Source: an uncultured Bacteroidota bacterium
Lineage (GTDB): Bacteria > Bacteroidota > Bacteroidia > UKL13-3
Length of the DNA: 64,000 bases
Reading direction: 5' to 3'
Assembly (NCBI GenBank): GCA_903850915.1
Contig: CAINMV010000031.1
Location: 1 to 64,000, forward strand
The position numbers were made by a program, and so were the translations under genes. Positions 8,186 to 17,068 of the stretch are shown piece after piece (position 1 is the stretch's first letter; each line of letters opens with the position of its first letter). Below the pieces are notes generated by a model. It did no database searches. It was not told the DNA's origin and saw nothing but the letters and a program-made list of their open reading frames with translations.

Positions 8186-9424
8186 TTATAAATTCAGGGT
8201 ACGAAGTTTTTTGGCCTTAATTGCGGTAAAAGAAACCACCATTAATGACACAACCCCACCAAAAATAATACTTGGACCGATACCCATCCATTGGGCCATT
8301 AATCCGCTTTCAAATGCACCAAGTTCATTACTGCTTCCAATAAAAATATTATTTACCGAAGAAACACGCCCTTTCATATTTGTTGGTGTATAAAGCTGCA
8401 TGATACTGCCACGAATTACCACACTAATACCATCGAAGGCGCCGCTTAAGAACAACAAAATAAATGATAGCCAAAAAAATGTACTGAACCCAAACCCAAT
8501 AATACAAAGTGCAAAACCACCAACGGCCCATAAGAGTACTTTACCGGCATTTTTTTGCAATGGCACGAACGCCAATGTGAGCGTTGTTATCATAGTTCCA
8601 ATGCCTGTAGCAGCCTTTAATAGACCGAATTCGAAAGAGCCCACATGCAAAATATCGTGGCATATTGCGGGCAAAAGGGCTACGGCACCTCCAAAGAAAA
8701 CAGCAAATAAATCTAATGAAATGGAGCCAATTATCAACTCATTTCGAAACACAAATCGCACCCCTTCTGTTACTTTCTTCCACAGCCCTTCGTCTTTGTT
8801 TACTTCATGAATAACATGCTGGTAAGGTATTGTTTTGTAAATTAGAAATGAAAAAAACAATAAAGCGGCATCAATTAAAAATACATTGCTAATGCCTAAA
8901 GGCTGAATCAACAAACCACCGAGTGCTGGTCCAATAGCTGCTGATAATTGCCACAAACTACTATTCCAGGTTACTGCGTTTTTTATGTTGTTTTTGTCGG
9001 TCACCAAGGTTGGCCAAAACCCAAACATAGCTGGCCAAATAACGCCTCTGAGCAATCCAGTTATGAAAATCACAATAAAAATTGGAGCAACCCCAAAGGT
9101 TGTTAAAACCTGTCCAGTATCTCGAGATATAAAATAGAAAAGCGATGAAGTTAGTGCAAGGCAAAGGCAAACCGCAGTGATAATCTTTTTACGATTTAGG
9201 ATATCGGCTAAATGACCGCCATATAGCGCTATTAAAATATACGGAATGGCTTCGGCCAAACCGGCCATACCAAGCGAAAGCGGTTGTTTGGTAATTTGAT
9301 AGATTTGCCAAGCAACCGTGACGCTTTGAATTTGAATGGAGGAATTGAGTAAAAAACGTGCTACAGAATACCTTCTAAAATTTGGAATACGCAAGGAAGC
9401 GAGTGCATCATGTTTTTCAGTCAT
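8186..9424 (-). CDS. MFS transporter, DHA3-like (MFS_3 family)
   Basis: The 412-residue integral membrane protein has about twelve predicted helices. The N-terminus LRIPNFRRYSVARFL and the loop GGHLADILNRKKII (motif A between helices 2 and 3) are typical of the EntS/MFS_3 branch of proton-driven exporters. Substrates in this branch include siderophores and drugs; nothing here points to one. It starts 5 bases downstream of the retropepsin-like gene on the same strand and is probably co-transcribed with it. Confidence 0.85.
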   Translation of the reverse strand: MTEKHDALASLRIPNFRRYSVARFLLNSSIQIQSVTVAWQIYQITKQPLSLGMAGLAEAIPYILIALYGGHLADILNRKKIITAVCLCLALTSSLFYFISRDTGQVLTTFGVAPIFIVIFITGLLRGVIWPAMFGFWPTLVTDKNNIKNAVTWNSSLWQLSAAIGPALGGLLIQPLGISNVFLIDAALLFFSFLIYKTIPYQHVIHEVNKDEGLWKKVTEGVRFVFRNELIIGSISLDLFAVFFGGAVALLPAICHDILHVGSFEFGLLKAATGIGTMITTLTLAFVPLQKNAGKVLLWAVGGFALCIIGFGFSTFFWLSFILLFLSGAFDGISVVIRGSIMQLYTPTNMKGRVSSVNNIFIGSSNELGAFESGLMAQWMGIGPSIIFGGVVSLMVVSFTAIKAKKLRTLNL

Positions 9425-9429
9425 CCCAA

Positions 9430-9867
9430 CTATTTTTTCGGTTTTAGTCCAGTTAACTCCAAACTCATCGTTTTTGTTTGGTAGTTTATAATGGCTTTGT
9501 TATTCACCAAAATATCATTGCCAATAATAAAATGAAACTTCTGCAAGCCATGCATTTCATAAAGCTGGTGGATGTGTGAATAGTCGATGAGGGCCACATT
9601 TTGTTTGAATTTAGCTTCACCCAAAGAAAACTTAAGTTCCGTTGCAAACATCAATATATCAGCGCTTCCTAGTCCTCCTGCTTTATCGTCGAGTAAGTGC
9701 AGATGTTTATCTCCCAAGTGCTCTTTCACAAAGTCGAGATCAAAGGCACTTGAAGTAGCTCCTGTATCAACCAAGGCCATAAATTTCTTTCTAAATATCG
9801 TTATGTCAGTAAAAATATGAGCTCCATTTTCTTTGAACTGAAACGCCAAGTTTAATTTTGTTCTCAT
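9430..9867 (-). CDS. Retropepsin-like (clan AA) aspartic protease domain protein
   Basis: The 145-residue protein has one aspartic protease active-site motif, LVDTGATSS (Asp34), followed later by FIIGNDILVNNKAIINY, which matches the hydrophobic-Gly flap/psi-loop region. A single motif means it would act as a homodimer, as retroviral proteases do. No signal peptide is seen, so it is probably cytoplasmic. The substrate is unknown. It is the first gene of an operon with the MFS transporter. Confidence 0.75.
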   Translation of the reverse strand: MRTKLNLAFQFKENGAHIFTDITIFRKKFMALVDTGATSSAFDLDFVKEHLGDKHLHLLDDKAGGLGSADILMFATELKFSLGEAKFKQNVALIDYSHIHQLYEMHGLQKFHFIIGNDILVNNKAIINYQTKTMSLELTGLKPKK

Positions 9868-9885
9868 GATTTTTAATTATTAGTT

Positions 9886-9916
9886 AAAAAAAATGCTGCC
9901 AAAATCTATGACAGCA
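9886..9916 (-). terminator. Probable terminator of mdh
   Basis: Read leftward, TGCTG (9912-9916) pairs with CAGCA (9894-9898) and is followed by eight T. The stem is short, but the T-run is clean and it lies just beyond the mdh stop. Confidence 0.5.
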
Positions 9917-9979
9917 ATTTTATTGGGGCGAGGTTGGTAAAATTAGCACTATCGAGGTGCAATGATAGCAATCTTTTTA

Positions 9980-10909
9980 TTAAAGTGTAGCTAAAACTGC
10001 GTTCATGCTGCGAACAGCTTCGGCACTTTTTGCAAATTCAGCTTGCTCCTCTTCATTCAATTTGTAATCTATAATTTTCTCCCATCCGTTTTTTCCTATT
10101 ACCACAGGCACACCCAAGCAAATGTCGTTTTGTCCATATTCACCTTCTAAAGAAACACAGCAAGGGAAGACTCTCTTTTGATCTTTGATAATACTTTCAA
10201 CCAAGGCGCCGACTGCGGCACCAGGAGCATACCAAGCAGATGTTCCAATTAATTTGGTAAGTGTTGCACCTCCTACCATTGTGTCAGCCTTTACTTGATG
10301 AAGATGATCTGCACTTAATATATTACTTACTGGATTGCTGTTTAATGTGGCCAAACGAGTAAGTGGAATCATTGTTGTATCGCCGTGTCCGCCAATTACA
10401 GTGCCATGGAGGTCAGCAGGAGAGCAATTTAGAGCAAATGAAAGATATGTTTTAAAACGAGCACTATCTAAAATACCGCCCATTCCAATAATTTTATGTT
10501 TTGACAAACCAGAAGTTTTCAAGGACAGGTATGTCATTGTATCCATTGGGTTACTAACGATAATAATAATGGCGTTAGGGGAATATTGTAAAATTTTGGC
10601 CGTTACACTTTTCACAATATTGGCATTTGTACCAATCAATTCCTCACGCGTCATCCCGGGCTTGCGCGGAATTCCTGATGTGATAACCACCACATCGCTA
10701 CTAGCTGTTTTAGTAAAGTCGTTAGTGCTTCCTGTTATTTTAGTATCAAAGCCAAGCAAGGAGGCTGTTTGGAAGATATCCAAGGCTTTACCTTCAGCTA
10801 AGCCTTCTTTAATGTCGAGCAATACCAGTTCATGGACCATGCCTTTACGGGTGATGTTGTCGGCGCAGGTTGCACCTACGGCCCCTGCTCCTACGATTGT
10901 AACTTTCAT
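9980..10909 (-). CDS. mdh: Malate dehydrogenase (NAD-dependent, LDH-like type)
   Basis: It interconverts malate and oxaloacetate in the TCA cycle. It has the Rossmann GAGAVG motif at 7-12, the substrate-binding loop PRKPGMTREEL with Arg82 and Arg88, Asp148/Arg151 in LDSAR and the catalytic His175 in GGHGDTTMIP. The PGM context of the mobile loop favours malate over lactate. The start at 10909 (MKVTIVGAG) gives 309 residues, the family length; the upstream 19 residues are not family-like. A matching promoter sits 27 bases upstream. Confidence 0.95.
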   Translation of the reverse strand: MKVTIVGAGAVGATCADNITRKGMVHELVLLDIKEGLAEGKALDIFQTASLLGFDTKITGSTNDFTKTASSDVVVITSGIPRKPGMTREELIGTNANIVKSVTAKILQYSPNAIIIIVSNPMDTMTYLSLKTSGLSKHKIIGMGGILDSARFKTYLSFALNCSPADLHGTVIGGHGDTTMIPLTRLATLNSNPVSNILSADHLHQVKADTMVGGATLTKLIGTSAWYAPGAAVGALVESIIKDQKRVFPCCVSLEGEYGQNDICLGVPVVIGKNGWEKIIDYKLNEEEQAEFAKSAEAVRSMNAVLATL

Positions 10910-10935
10910 TGAGTGTGGTGTTTTAAGAATGGCTG

Positions 10936-10967
10936 CAAATATAGGAATGGAAATGAAGCTGCGCAAA
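10936..10967 (-). promoter_or_regulatory. Promoter of mdh
   Basis: Leftward: TTTG at 10964-10967, 20-bp spacer, TATATTTG at 10936-10943. Both boxes match the Bacteroidota consensus. Confidence 0.7.
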
Positions 10968-11273
10968 CAAGATGATGTAAATCAGTATTTCAATACACTT
11001 TTAAACTAAAAAAAAGGTGGCATTAATTTAACAAATAATGAATTTAACAATTGAATTATAACCTTTTTTTAGCCAAAACTAACCTCTAAAAATTATATTA
11101 TTGAGGCTTAGATTGAGATAAATAACAATTAATTAATCTTTCGTTATTCTCCAATTTAATTCCTTTAATTTGGGAATCGACGATAAAACCTAAAGAAATA
11201 ACTTCAAAACCCGCCTTCGATTTAACACTGCCTTAACAATACAATAACTTTATTTGCATTAAATTATATAAAT
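10968..11273. other. Intergenic region between divergent mdh and phosphate genes
   Basis: About 300 bp of AT-rich sequence. I see no gene. The rightward element TTTATTTG near 11249-11257 is an imperfect -7 box for the phosphate operon, with no clear -33 partner. Confidence 0.4.
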
Positions 11274-11924
11274 ATGGCTTCATTAAATTCAATTTTTCAA
11301 TATTTTGTGCCTAAAGACAGGATTTTCTTTCCTTTGTTTGAGGAAGCTACTACCAATTTATCAAAAATGGGAGATGTCTTGGTTGAAGTAGTTAATGCAC
11401 CCAATATGGAGGAACGCAACACGAAAATTAAGCTAATCGAAGATTTAGAGCATCGTGGAGACGAAATCACCCATCAAATATTTTTAGAGTTGAGTAAAAA
11501 CTTCATTACTCCATTTGACCGCGAAGATATCCATTACCTTGCTTCTGCTATTGATGATGTTGCCGATTATATCCATGGGAGCACAAGCCGGATACTTTAC
11601 TATAAAATTGATAATATTTCTGACCATATAAAGAAGCTGTCTGAGCTCATTATGCAAAGTACAAAAGAGCTTGAGAAGGCTGTTGTTGAGCTTAGAAACA
11701 TGAAGAACCTACGTAAAATAACAGATGCTTGCGTTAGAATCAACAGCATTGAGAACCAGGCTGATTATGTGTTTGACACAGCAGTAGCGCAGTTATTTGA
11801 ATTTGAATCAAATGCGATAGAATTAATCAAACAGAAAGAAGTGCTTGGTTCTTTGGAAACTGCCACAGATAAGTGCGAGGATGCTGCTAATGTAATTGAG
11901 TCCATTATTGTCAAATATGCTTAA
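11274..11924 (+). CDS. DUF47/PhoU-like phosphate transport accessory protein
   Basis: The 216-residue, mostly helical protein carries the two acidic metal-binding clusters of the PhoU/DUF47 family (EDLEHRGDEITHQIF and DREDIHYLASAIDDVADYIHG). Family members sit beside low-affinity PiT phosphate transporters and are thought to modulate them. That is the arrangement here: the PiT gene starts 80 bases downstream on the same strand. Confidence 0.9.
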   Translation: MASLNSIFQYFVPKDRIFFPLFEEATTNLSKMGDVLVEVVNAPNMEERNTKIKLIEDLEHRGDEITHQIFLELSKNFITPFDREDIHYLASAIDDVADYIHGSTSRILYYKIDNISDHIKKLSELIMQSTKELEKAVVELRNMKNLRKITDACVRINSIENQADYVFDTAVAQLFEFESNAIELIKQKEVLGSLETATDKCEDAANVIESIIVKYA

Positions 11925-12004
11925 ATATTGATTTAATCCGATTTGCATTGCAAAGGAGATTTATGATTCTTTGATTTTAACCCAACGTTTTCCAAAAAAC
12001 CTAT

Positions 12005-13699
12005 ATGTCATTCATCATTATCATCATTGTTCTAGCGTTAGTATTCGACTATATTAATGGTTTTCATGATGCCGCCAATTCGATAGCAACAATAGTCTCA
12101 ACAAAGGTACTAACTCCATTGCAGGCGGTTATTTGGGCGGCTTTCTTCAACTTTATAGCTTTTAGTATTTTTAAAGACCATGCGGTAGCCAATACCATAG
12201 GTAAGACAGTAAGAACCGAATTTGTAACACTTCCTGTTATTTTTAGTGGTTTGATCGCTGCAATAATTTGGAGTCTTCTTACTTGGTGGTATGGCATTCC
12301 ATCATCGTCATCGCATACCTTAATTGGTGGATTTTCTGGTGCCGCCATATGCTATGCTTTGATCTCCCAAGGAGCTACACCTATTTTTCAGATTGTAGAT
12401 AGTGACAAGATAACAAAAACAGTTTTGTTTATTTTCCTTGCCCCTTTAATTGGCATGGCGATTTCTATTTTCTTTGCATTGGTTACCATCAGTCGAGATA
12501 CTTGGTTAAAATGTGCGATTTTAGTTGCCTCATCTGTAGGTATTTGGTTGCTATTTATTGATTTCCAAGAAAATAAGATTAACGAAAATATTGCGAAGTA
12601 CTTTAATGTTGAAAAGTATCAATATGAGTATGATAAATTGTCCTATAACATTTCTAATAATGGCGATACTGCAACAATTACAAAGTTAGAAAACACTCAT
12701 AAAAAAATTGAGAAGGCTCGAATGAGTGCAAATTCCTGCAAAGAATTTACTGGAAAGTATGAATTCGAAAGTGCCAGTGCAGTTGCTAACGAAATTATAA
12801 GTAATGTGAACATAAAGGAAATCGAGAAAATTAAGTTAAAGGATAAAATCCAGAGTTATTTCAAGGTAGATCAACATAAAATACTTGCCGAAAAAGACCC
12901 TTCCCAAAAAGCGGATTATGAATATGCACTCAAAAGTGCAAATTTAATGATACCGTATGCAAATCGATATCATGAATTAGGATTTGATGCTATGGTAGAT
13001 TCAATGTTAAGTAAAGTGGTTTTGAACGGCAATGAAGTTGCTGAATTTAAGAAAAAAATCAAAGTAGATGTTAAAGCCGATCTAGCTAAAGAAATTGAGA
13101 AAGCAGATAATAAAATTCTACGTTATGGAATTATAGGAATGCTTGGATTGTTCATTTTTGCTTTTATCTATAATGAAAAGATGAACGAGCCCAAAGTTAG
13201 CCGTACAGCAAACATGTTCAAAAGATTACAGCTGGTGTCATCTGCTGCATTTAGTATTGGACATGGCGGTAACGACGCTCAAAAGGTTATGGGCATTATT
13301 TCAGTGGCATTTGTTGCTAATGGTACAATTCCTGACATTAAATCAATGCCTGAATGGGTTCCGCTGGCATGTTATACCGCAATTAGTTTAGGCACCTTGA
13401 GTGGGGGGTGGAGAATTGTAAAAACCATGGGAACCAAAATCACGAAAGTGACTCCTTTAGAAGGCGTATGTGCTGAAACTGCAGGAGCAACTACTCTGTT
13501 CTTAACAGAACAAATGGGAATTCCTGTTTCAACAACACATACTATCACCGGCTCTATAATGGGAGTGGGCGCAACTCGTCGCTTAAGCGCTGTAAGGTGG
13601 GGTGTTACTTACCAGTTACTTTGGGCTTGGATATTAACTATTCCTATTTCAGCATTGTTAGCTGCGTTGATTTATTTTATAGTGCACTTTTTTGTATAG
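12005..13699 (+). CDS. pit: Inorganic phosphate transporter, PiT family
   Basis: It is a metal-phosphate/proton symporter of the inner membrane. The two PiT signature repeats are clear: GFHDAANSIA near residue 20 and GHGGNDAQK near 420. The halves are separated by a hydrophilic insert of about 170 residues (roughly 200-375) bounded by a hydrophobic segment on each side, which makes the protein 564 residues long. Lys- and Glu-rich helices dominate the insert. The upstream DUF47 gene is its likely partner. It ends just before a strong bidirectional terminator. Confidence 0.93.
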   Translation: MSFIIIIIVLALVFDYINGFHDAANSIATIVSTKVLTPLQAVIWAAFFNFIAFSIFKDHAVANTIGKTVRTEFVTLPVIFSGLIAAIIWSLLTWWYGIPSSSSHTLIGGFSGAAICYALISQGATPIFQIVDSDKITKTVLFIFLAPLIGMAISIFFALVTISRDTWLKCAILVASSVGIWLLFIDFQENKINENIAKYFNVEKYQYEYDKLSYNISNNGDTATITKLENTHKKIEKARMSANSCKEFTGKYEFESASAVANEIISNVNIKEIEKIKLKDKIQSYFKVDQHKILAEKDPSQKADYEYALKSANLMIPYANRYHELGFDAMVDSMLSKVVLNGNEVAEFKKKIKVDVKADLAKEIEKADNKILRYGIIGMLGLFIFAFIYNEKMNEPKVSRTANMFKRLQLVSSAAFSIGHGGNDAQKVMGIISVAFVANGTIPDIKSMPEWVPLACYTAISLGTLSGGWRIVKTMGTKITKVTPLEGVCAETAGATTLFLTEQMGIPVSTTHTITGSIMGVGATRRLSAVRWGVTYQLLWAWILTIPISALLAALIYFIVHFFV

Positions 13700-13724
13700 C
13701 TAATTTAGTACAGCATAAAAAGTC

Positions 13725-13757
13725 AAAAAGGAGTTTCGGTTTTCGAAACTCCTTTTT
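13725..13757. terminator. Bidirectional terminator between pit and the HU gene
   Basis: A perfect 14-bp inverted repeat (AAAAAGGAGTTTCG, 5-base loop, CGAAACTCCTTTTT) with an A-run on one side and a T-run on the other. It can stop both convergent transcripts. Confidence 0.9.
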
Positions 13758-13775
13758 GTACATTAATCGATATAT

Positions 13776-14078
13776 TTACATGTTCGACTTTATGACCTCG
13801 TCACTTTTCTTGACTTTGTCCATAAAGGTTTTCGCCGGTTTAAATTTGGGGATGAAATGCTCCTCAATTACCATGGCCGTGTTTTTTGAAATGTTACGTG
13901 CTATTTTTTTTGCACGTTTTTTAAGAATAAAGCTCCCAAACCCTCTAAAATAGATATTTTTGCCATCAATCATATTGCTTTTAATTTGTTTCAGAAAAAC
14001 TTCAATTGTATTCTGAACGTCGGTTTTGTCAAGATTTGTCTTAGAAACAACCTCATTGACGATGTCGGCTTTGGTCAT
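13776..14078 (-). CDS. HU/IHF-family DNA-binding protein
   Basis: A small histone-like protein that bends DNA as a dimer. MTKADIVNEVVSKTNLDK starts the family fold. FRGFGSFILKKRAKKIARN is the strand that leads to the DNA-clasping arm, and its tip residues IPKFKPAKTF follow. The start at 14078 is chosen because all family proteins begin with M-T/N-K-x-[DE]; the 15 upstream residues do not fit. With 100 residues it is slightly longer than HU (90) at the C-terminus. It is divergent from mutY with 80 bp between them. Confidence 0.92.
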   Translation of the reverse strand: MTKADIVNEVVSKTNLDKTDVQNTIEVFLKQIKSNMIDGKNIYFRGFGSFILKKRAKKIARNISKNTAMVIEEHFIPKFKPAKTFMDKVKKSDEVIKSNM

Positions 14079-14158
14079 ATAACTTGTAGTTAGATAAATA
14101 CAAATATTGTAATGTAAAGTCATATAAACAATTATTTTTTTAAAATAACGAATATTTT

Positions 14159-15217
14159 TTGAAGAATATACATAACTTACTGATTACATGGTACTTAAAA
14201 AATCTAAGGGCACTTCCTTGGCGTGAAACCACCAATCCATATAAAATATGGCTTTCAGAAATTATTTTGCAACAAACCAGGGTGGATCAGGGATTGCCCT
14301 ATTATCATCGTTTCATTGGTCAATACCCTACAATTTCCGATTTAGCCAACGCGCCCGACGATGAGGTGATGAAGCTATGGCAAGGCCTTGGCTATTATAG
14401 CCGGGCTAAAAACCTGCTTCATACTGCCAGAATAATTGCCACAGAATACCATGGGGTTTTTCCGACTACGTTCGAATTGATAAAACAAATGAAGGGCATC
14501 GGCGATTATACTGCCGCGGCAATAGCTAGCTTTGCTTTTAATGTAAAACAGCCCGTTTTAGATGGAAATGTGTACCGATTTATTACCAGACTTTATGGCA
14601 TTGAAACGCCTATAGACAAAAAAGAAACTCGAAAAGCAGTGATGGAGGTGCTACTTCATTTGATGGATGAAACGCAAAAACCCGCAGTCCTAAATCAGGC
14701 GTTGATGGAATTTGGAGCACTTCAATGTACACCGAAGAAACCGAAATGTGAAGCGTGTCCGTTTGTTCAAGATTGTTTTGCCATTAAGGAAAATAAAGTT
14801 GGCATACTTCCCATGAAAGGAAAACCAATAAAAATAAGAGACCGCTATTTAAATTATTTTGTTTTTATAACGCCCGACCATCGAACGTATATTAAAAAGA
14901 GAATAGAAAAGGATGTTTGGCTAAATCTATACGACTTCCCCCTCATTGAGACACTCACAAACCAAACCATGAAAGAGCTTACCCTGCACCCCGACTTTAA
15001 AACATGGACTAAAAGCTCAAAAGTGAAAGCCATAGAAGTTTGTCCACTTGTATTGCATAAACTTAGCCATCAAAATCTTTTTGTTACTTTTATTGTTTTA
15101 CAGATAGATAAGCCTCTTAAATTAAAAAATTCTCCTATATTTGAAATTGAAAAAAACATAATAAATTCATTTGCGGTGCCGAAAGTAATTGAGAATTTTC
15201 TGCATCGTATTCGTTAA
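14159..15217 (+). CDS. mutY: A/G-specific adenine DNA glycosylase
   Basis: It excises adenine mispaired with 8-oxoguanine. The catalytic Glu34 lies in SEIILQQTRV. The helix-hairpin-helix GIGDYTAAAI lies at 113-122, and the second catalytic Asp135 in VLDGNVYRF. The iron-sulfur cluster cysteines C190, C197, C200 and C206 match the C-x6-C-x2-C-x5-C rule. The C-terminal NUDIX-like 8-oxoG reader domain is present. The start codon is TTG at 14159; no ATG exists before residue 71, which would remove the active site. It leads the mutY-ssb-gldE gene order common in Bacteroidota. Confidence 0.95.
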   Translation: MKNIHNLLITWYLKNLRALPWRETTNPYKIWLSEIILQQTRVDQGLPYYHRFIGQYPTISDLANAPDDEVMKLWQGLGYYSRAKNLLHTARIIATEYHGVFPTTFELIKQMKGIGDYTAAAIASFAFNVKQPVLDGNVYRFITRLYGIETPIDKKETRKAVMEVLLHLMDETQKPAVLNQALMEFGALQCTPKKPKCEACPFVQDCFAIKENKVGILPMKGKPIKIRDRYLNYFVFITPDHRTYIKKRIEKDVWLNLYDFPLIETLTNQTMKELTLHPDFKTWTKSSKVKAIEVCPLVLHKLSHQNLFVTFIVLQIDKPLKLKNSPIFEIEKNIINSFAVPKVIENFLHRIR

Positions 15218-15249
15218 AAACAATTTTAAAAACCTTTTAATTAAACATT

Positions 15250-15678
15250 ATGGCCTCATTAAACAAAGTCATGCTTATCGGACGCTTAGGAAAAGATCCG
15301 GAAGTAAAAACATTTGAAAATGGTACTAAAGTAGCCAAGGTAACCTTAGCCACTAGCGAAAAGTACAAAGACAAAACTGGCAATCTCGTTGAAAACACCG
15401 AGTGGCACAACCTTGAAATTTGGGGTGACCTTGCCAAGATTGCAGAACAATACCTACGAAAGGGGAAATTAATTTATGTGGAAGGGAAAATTAAAACAGA
15501 CAGCTGGGAAGATAACGGTGCTAAGAAGTACCGCACAACAATTAGAGTTTCCACACTCACGATGATTGGATCCAACCCAGACGACAATTCAGATAAGGCC
15601 GCGGCATCTGGAAAGGAACCTATGCCTAATCCTGATGATTTCATCAATTCAAATTCGGTAGACGATCTGCCATTCTAA
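15250..15678 (+). CDS. ssb: Single-stranded DNA-binding protein
   Basis: An OB-fold protein that coats single-stranded DNA. It has the N-terminal MASLNKVMLIGRLGKDPEVK, the WHNLEIWGDLAKIAEQYL core, and a flexible tail ending in the acidic DDLPF tip that recruits partner proteins. The 142 residues are within the usual range. It sits 32 bases after mutY and 16 before gldE, probably in one transcript. Confidence 0.95.
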   Translation: MASLNKVMLIGRLGKDPEVKTFENGTKVAKVTLATSEKYKDKTGNLVENTEWHNLEIWGDLAKIAEQYLRKGKLIYVEGKIKTDSWEDNGAKKYRTTIRVSTLTMIGSNPDDNSDKAAASGKEPMPNPDDFINSNSVDDLPF

Positions 15679-15694
15679 AATCAAATCTTCAATA

Positions 15695-17068
15695 GTGCCC
15701 CCCGAACACACAAATATTTTTTTTTTAGCAATCATAAACCCAAATTTGAATATTTATGATAGCGGCGTAATAATCGCTTGTGTTTTTTTCATTATACTTT
15801 GTGTGTTCTTGGGCGCTTTGATTGCGGGCAGCGAGAACGCGTTCTTCTCACTCTCTCCTACCCAATTGAGGGCTTTGGATGATGAGCAAACGCCAAAATC
15901 TAAAATCATTTTATGGCTTATAAATAAGCATAAAATTCTATTGGCGACTATATTAATTGCTGGTAACTTTATCAATGTTACGGTAGTCATGCTGAGCACG
16001 TATCTTATTAATCTAATCTTCGATTTCTCCACCTACCCAGCAAGTAGAATTATCATTGAAACTGTAATCGTGACTTTCATTATTGTGCTTTTTGGCGAAG
16101 TACTTCCGAAACTATATGCATCTCAAAATGCTGGAAAAGTAAGCAAGCTAATGGCTTGGCCAATGTTTCGCCTTAGTCAAATTTTAAAACCATTTGTATG
16201 GTTATTGTCTCGTACCTCTGCCATCATCGACAAAAGAATTACCAAAAAGGGACACACAGTTTCCGTTGATGAATTAAATTACGCCATCGATATTACAAGC
16301 GATAAAGACACTCCGAAGGAAGAGAAATTGATATTGAAAAATATTGTAAATTTTGGAGAAACCGACGTGAAACAGATTATGAAACCGCGGATGGATGTTG
16401 CTTATCTCGAAAATAACATGAATTTTTACGAGGTACTCCAACGTGTTCGACAATGGGGGTATTCGAGGTTTCCGATTACACACAAAGGCTTTGACAATGT
16501 TGAAGGGATTTTATTTATTAAAGATGTTCTGCCTCAAATAAACCAGCCGAAAGATTATGCATGGCAAGAGCTGGCGAAACCTGTGAAATTTGTGCCTGAG
16601 AATAAAAAAATTGACGACTTGCTGAAAGATTTTCAAGAAGAAAAAACACATATGGCCATTGTGGTGGATGAATATGGTGGTGGATTAGGGATCGTCACTA
16701 TGGAAGACATAATAGAGGAAATCTTCGGAGAGATGAATGATGAATTTGACGAAGAAGAAACACAATATAGCCAACTCGACGATTACAACTATGTATTTGA
16801 AGGGAAAACTAAAATCACGGATATGTGCAGAATCATAGGCCTCGATGATGACTATTTCGATGAATACAAAGGAGAATCTGAAACAATTAATGGACTTATT
16901 ACAGAAATCTTTGAGAAGATCCCTAATATTGGACAGAAGCTGGTTATAGGCACCATCGACTTTAAAATTGAATCGGTAGATAAGCGAAAAATTAATCGTG
17001 TGAAAATAACGAAACCTTCTATTCCGAATTCGAATATTGAAAGCCCTACAAGCACAAAAATAATTTAA
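15695..17068 (+). CDS. gldE: Gliding motility-associated protein GldE (CNNM/CBS-domain membrane protein)
   Basis: The 457-residue protein has an N-terminal CNNM (DUF21) domain with about four membrane segments (residues 25-160). Paired CBS domains follow at about 220-345, and a C-terminal CorC/HlyC domain with the MAIVVDEYGG motif comes last. General family members are linked to magnesium or cobalt export. The position after mutY and ssb matches gldE of gliding Bacteroidota, where it supports GldD. gldD, which usually follows, is missing here. The start is GTG at 15695. Its stop overlaps the convergent lysS stop by 4 bases. Confidence 0.85.
   Translation: MPPEHTNIFFLAIINPNLNIYDSGVIIACVFFIILCVFLGALIAGSENAFFSLSPTQLRALDDEQTPKSKIILWLINKHKILLATILIAGNFINVTVVMLSTYLINLIFDFSTYPASRIIIETVIVTFIIVLFGEVLPKLYASQNAGKVSKLMAWPMFRLSQILKPFVWLLSRTSAIIDKRITKKGHTVSVDELNYAIDITSDKDTPKEEKLILKNIVNFGETDVKQIMKPRMDVAYLENNMNFYEVLQRVRQWGYSRFPITHKGFDNVEGILFIKDVLPQINQPKDYAWQELAKPVKFVPENKKIDDLLKDFQEEKTHMAIVVDEYGGGLGIVTMEDIIEEIFGEMNDEFDEEETQYSQLDDYNYVFEGKTKITDMCRIIGLDDDYFDEYKGESETINGLITEIFEKIPNIGQKLVIGTIDFKIESVDKRKINRVKITKPSIPNSNIESPTSTKII

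Noticed and set aside
8400-11009. Long frames opposite the MFS gene (8400-8810) and mdh (10335-11009)
   Set aside because: Both lie antisense to well-supported genes and resemble no protein family.
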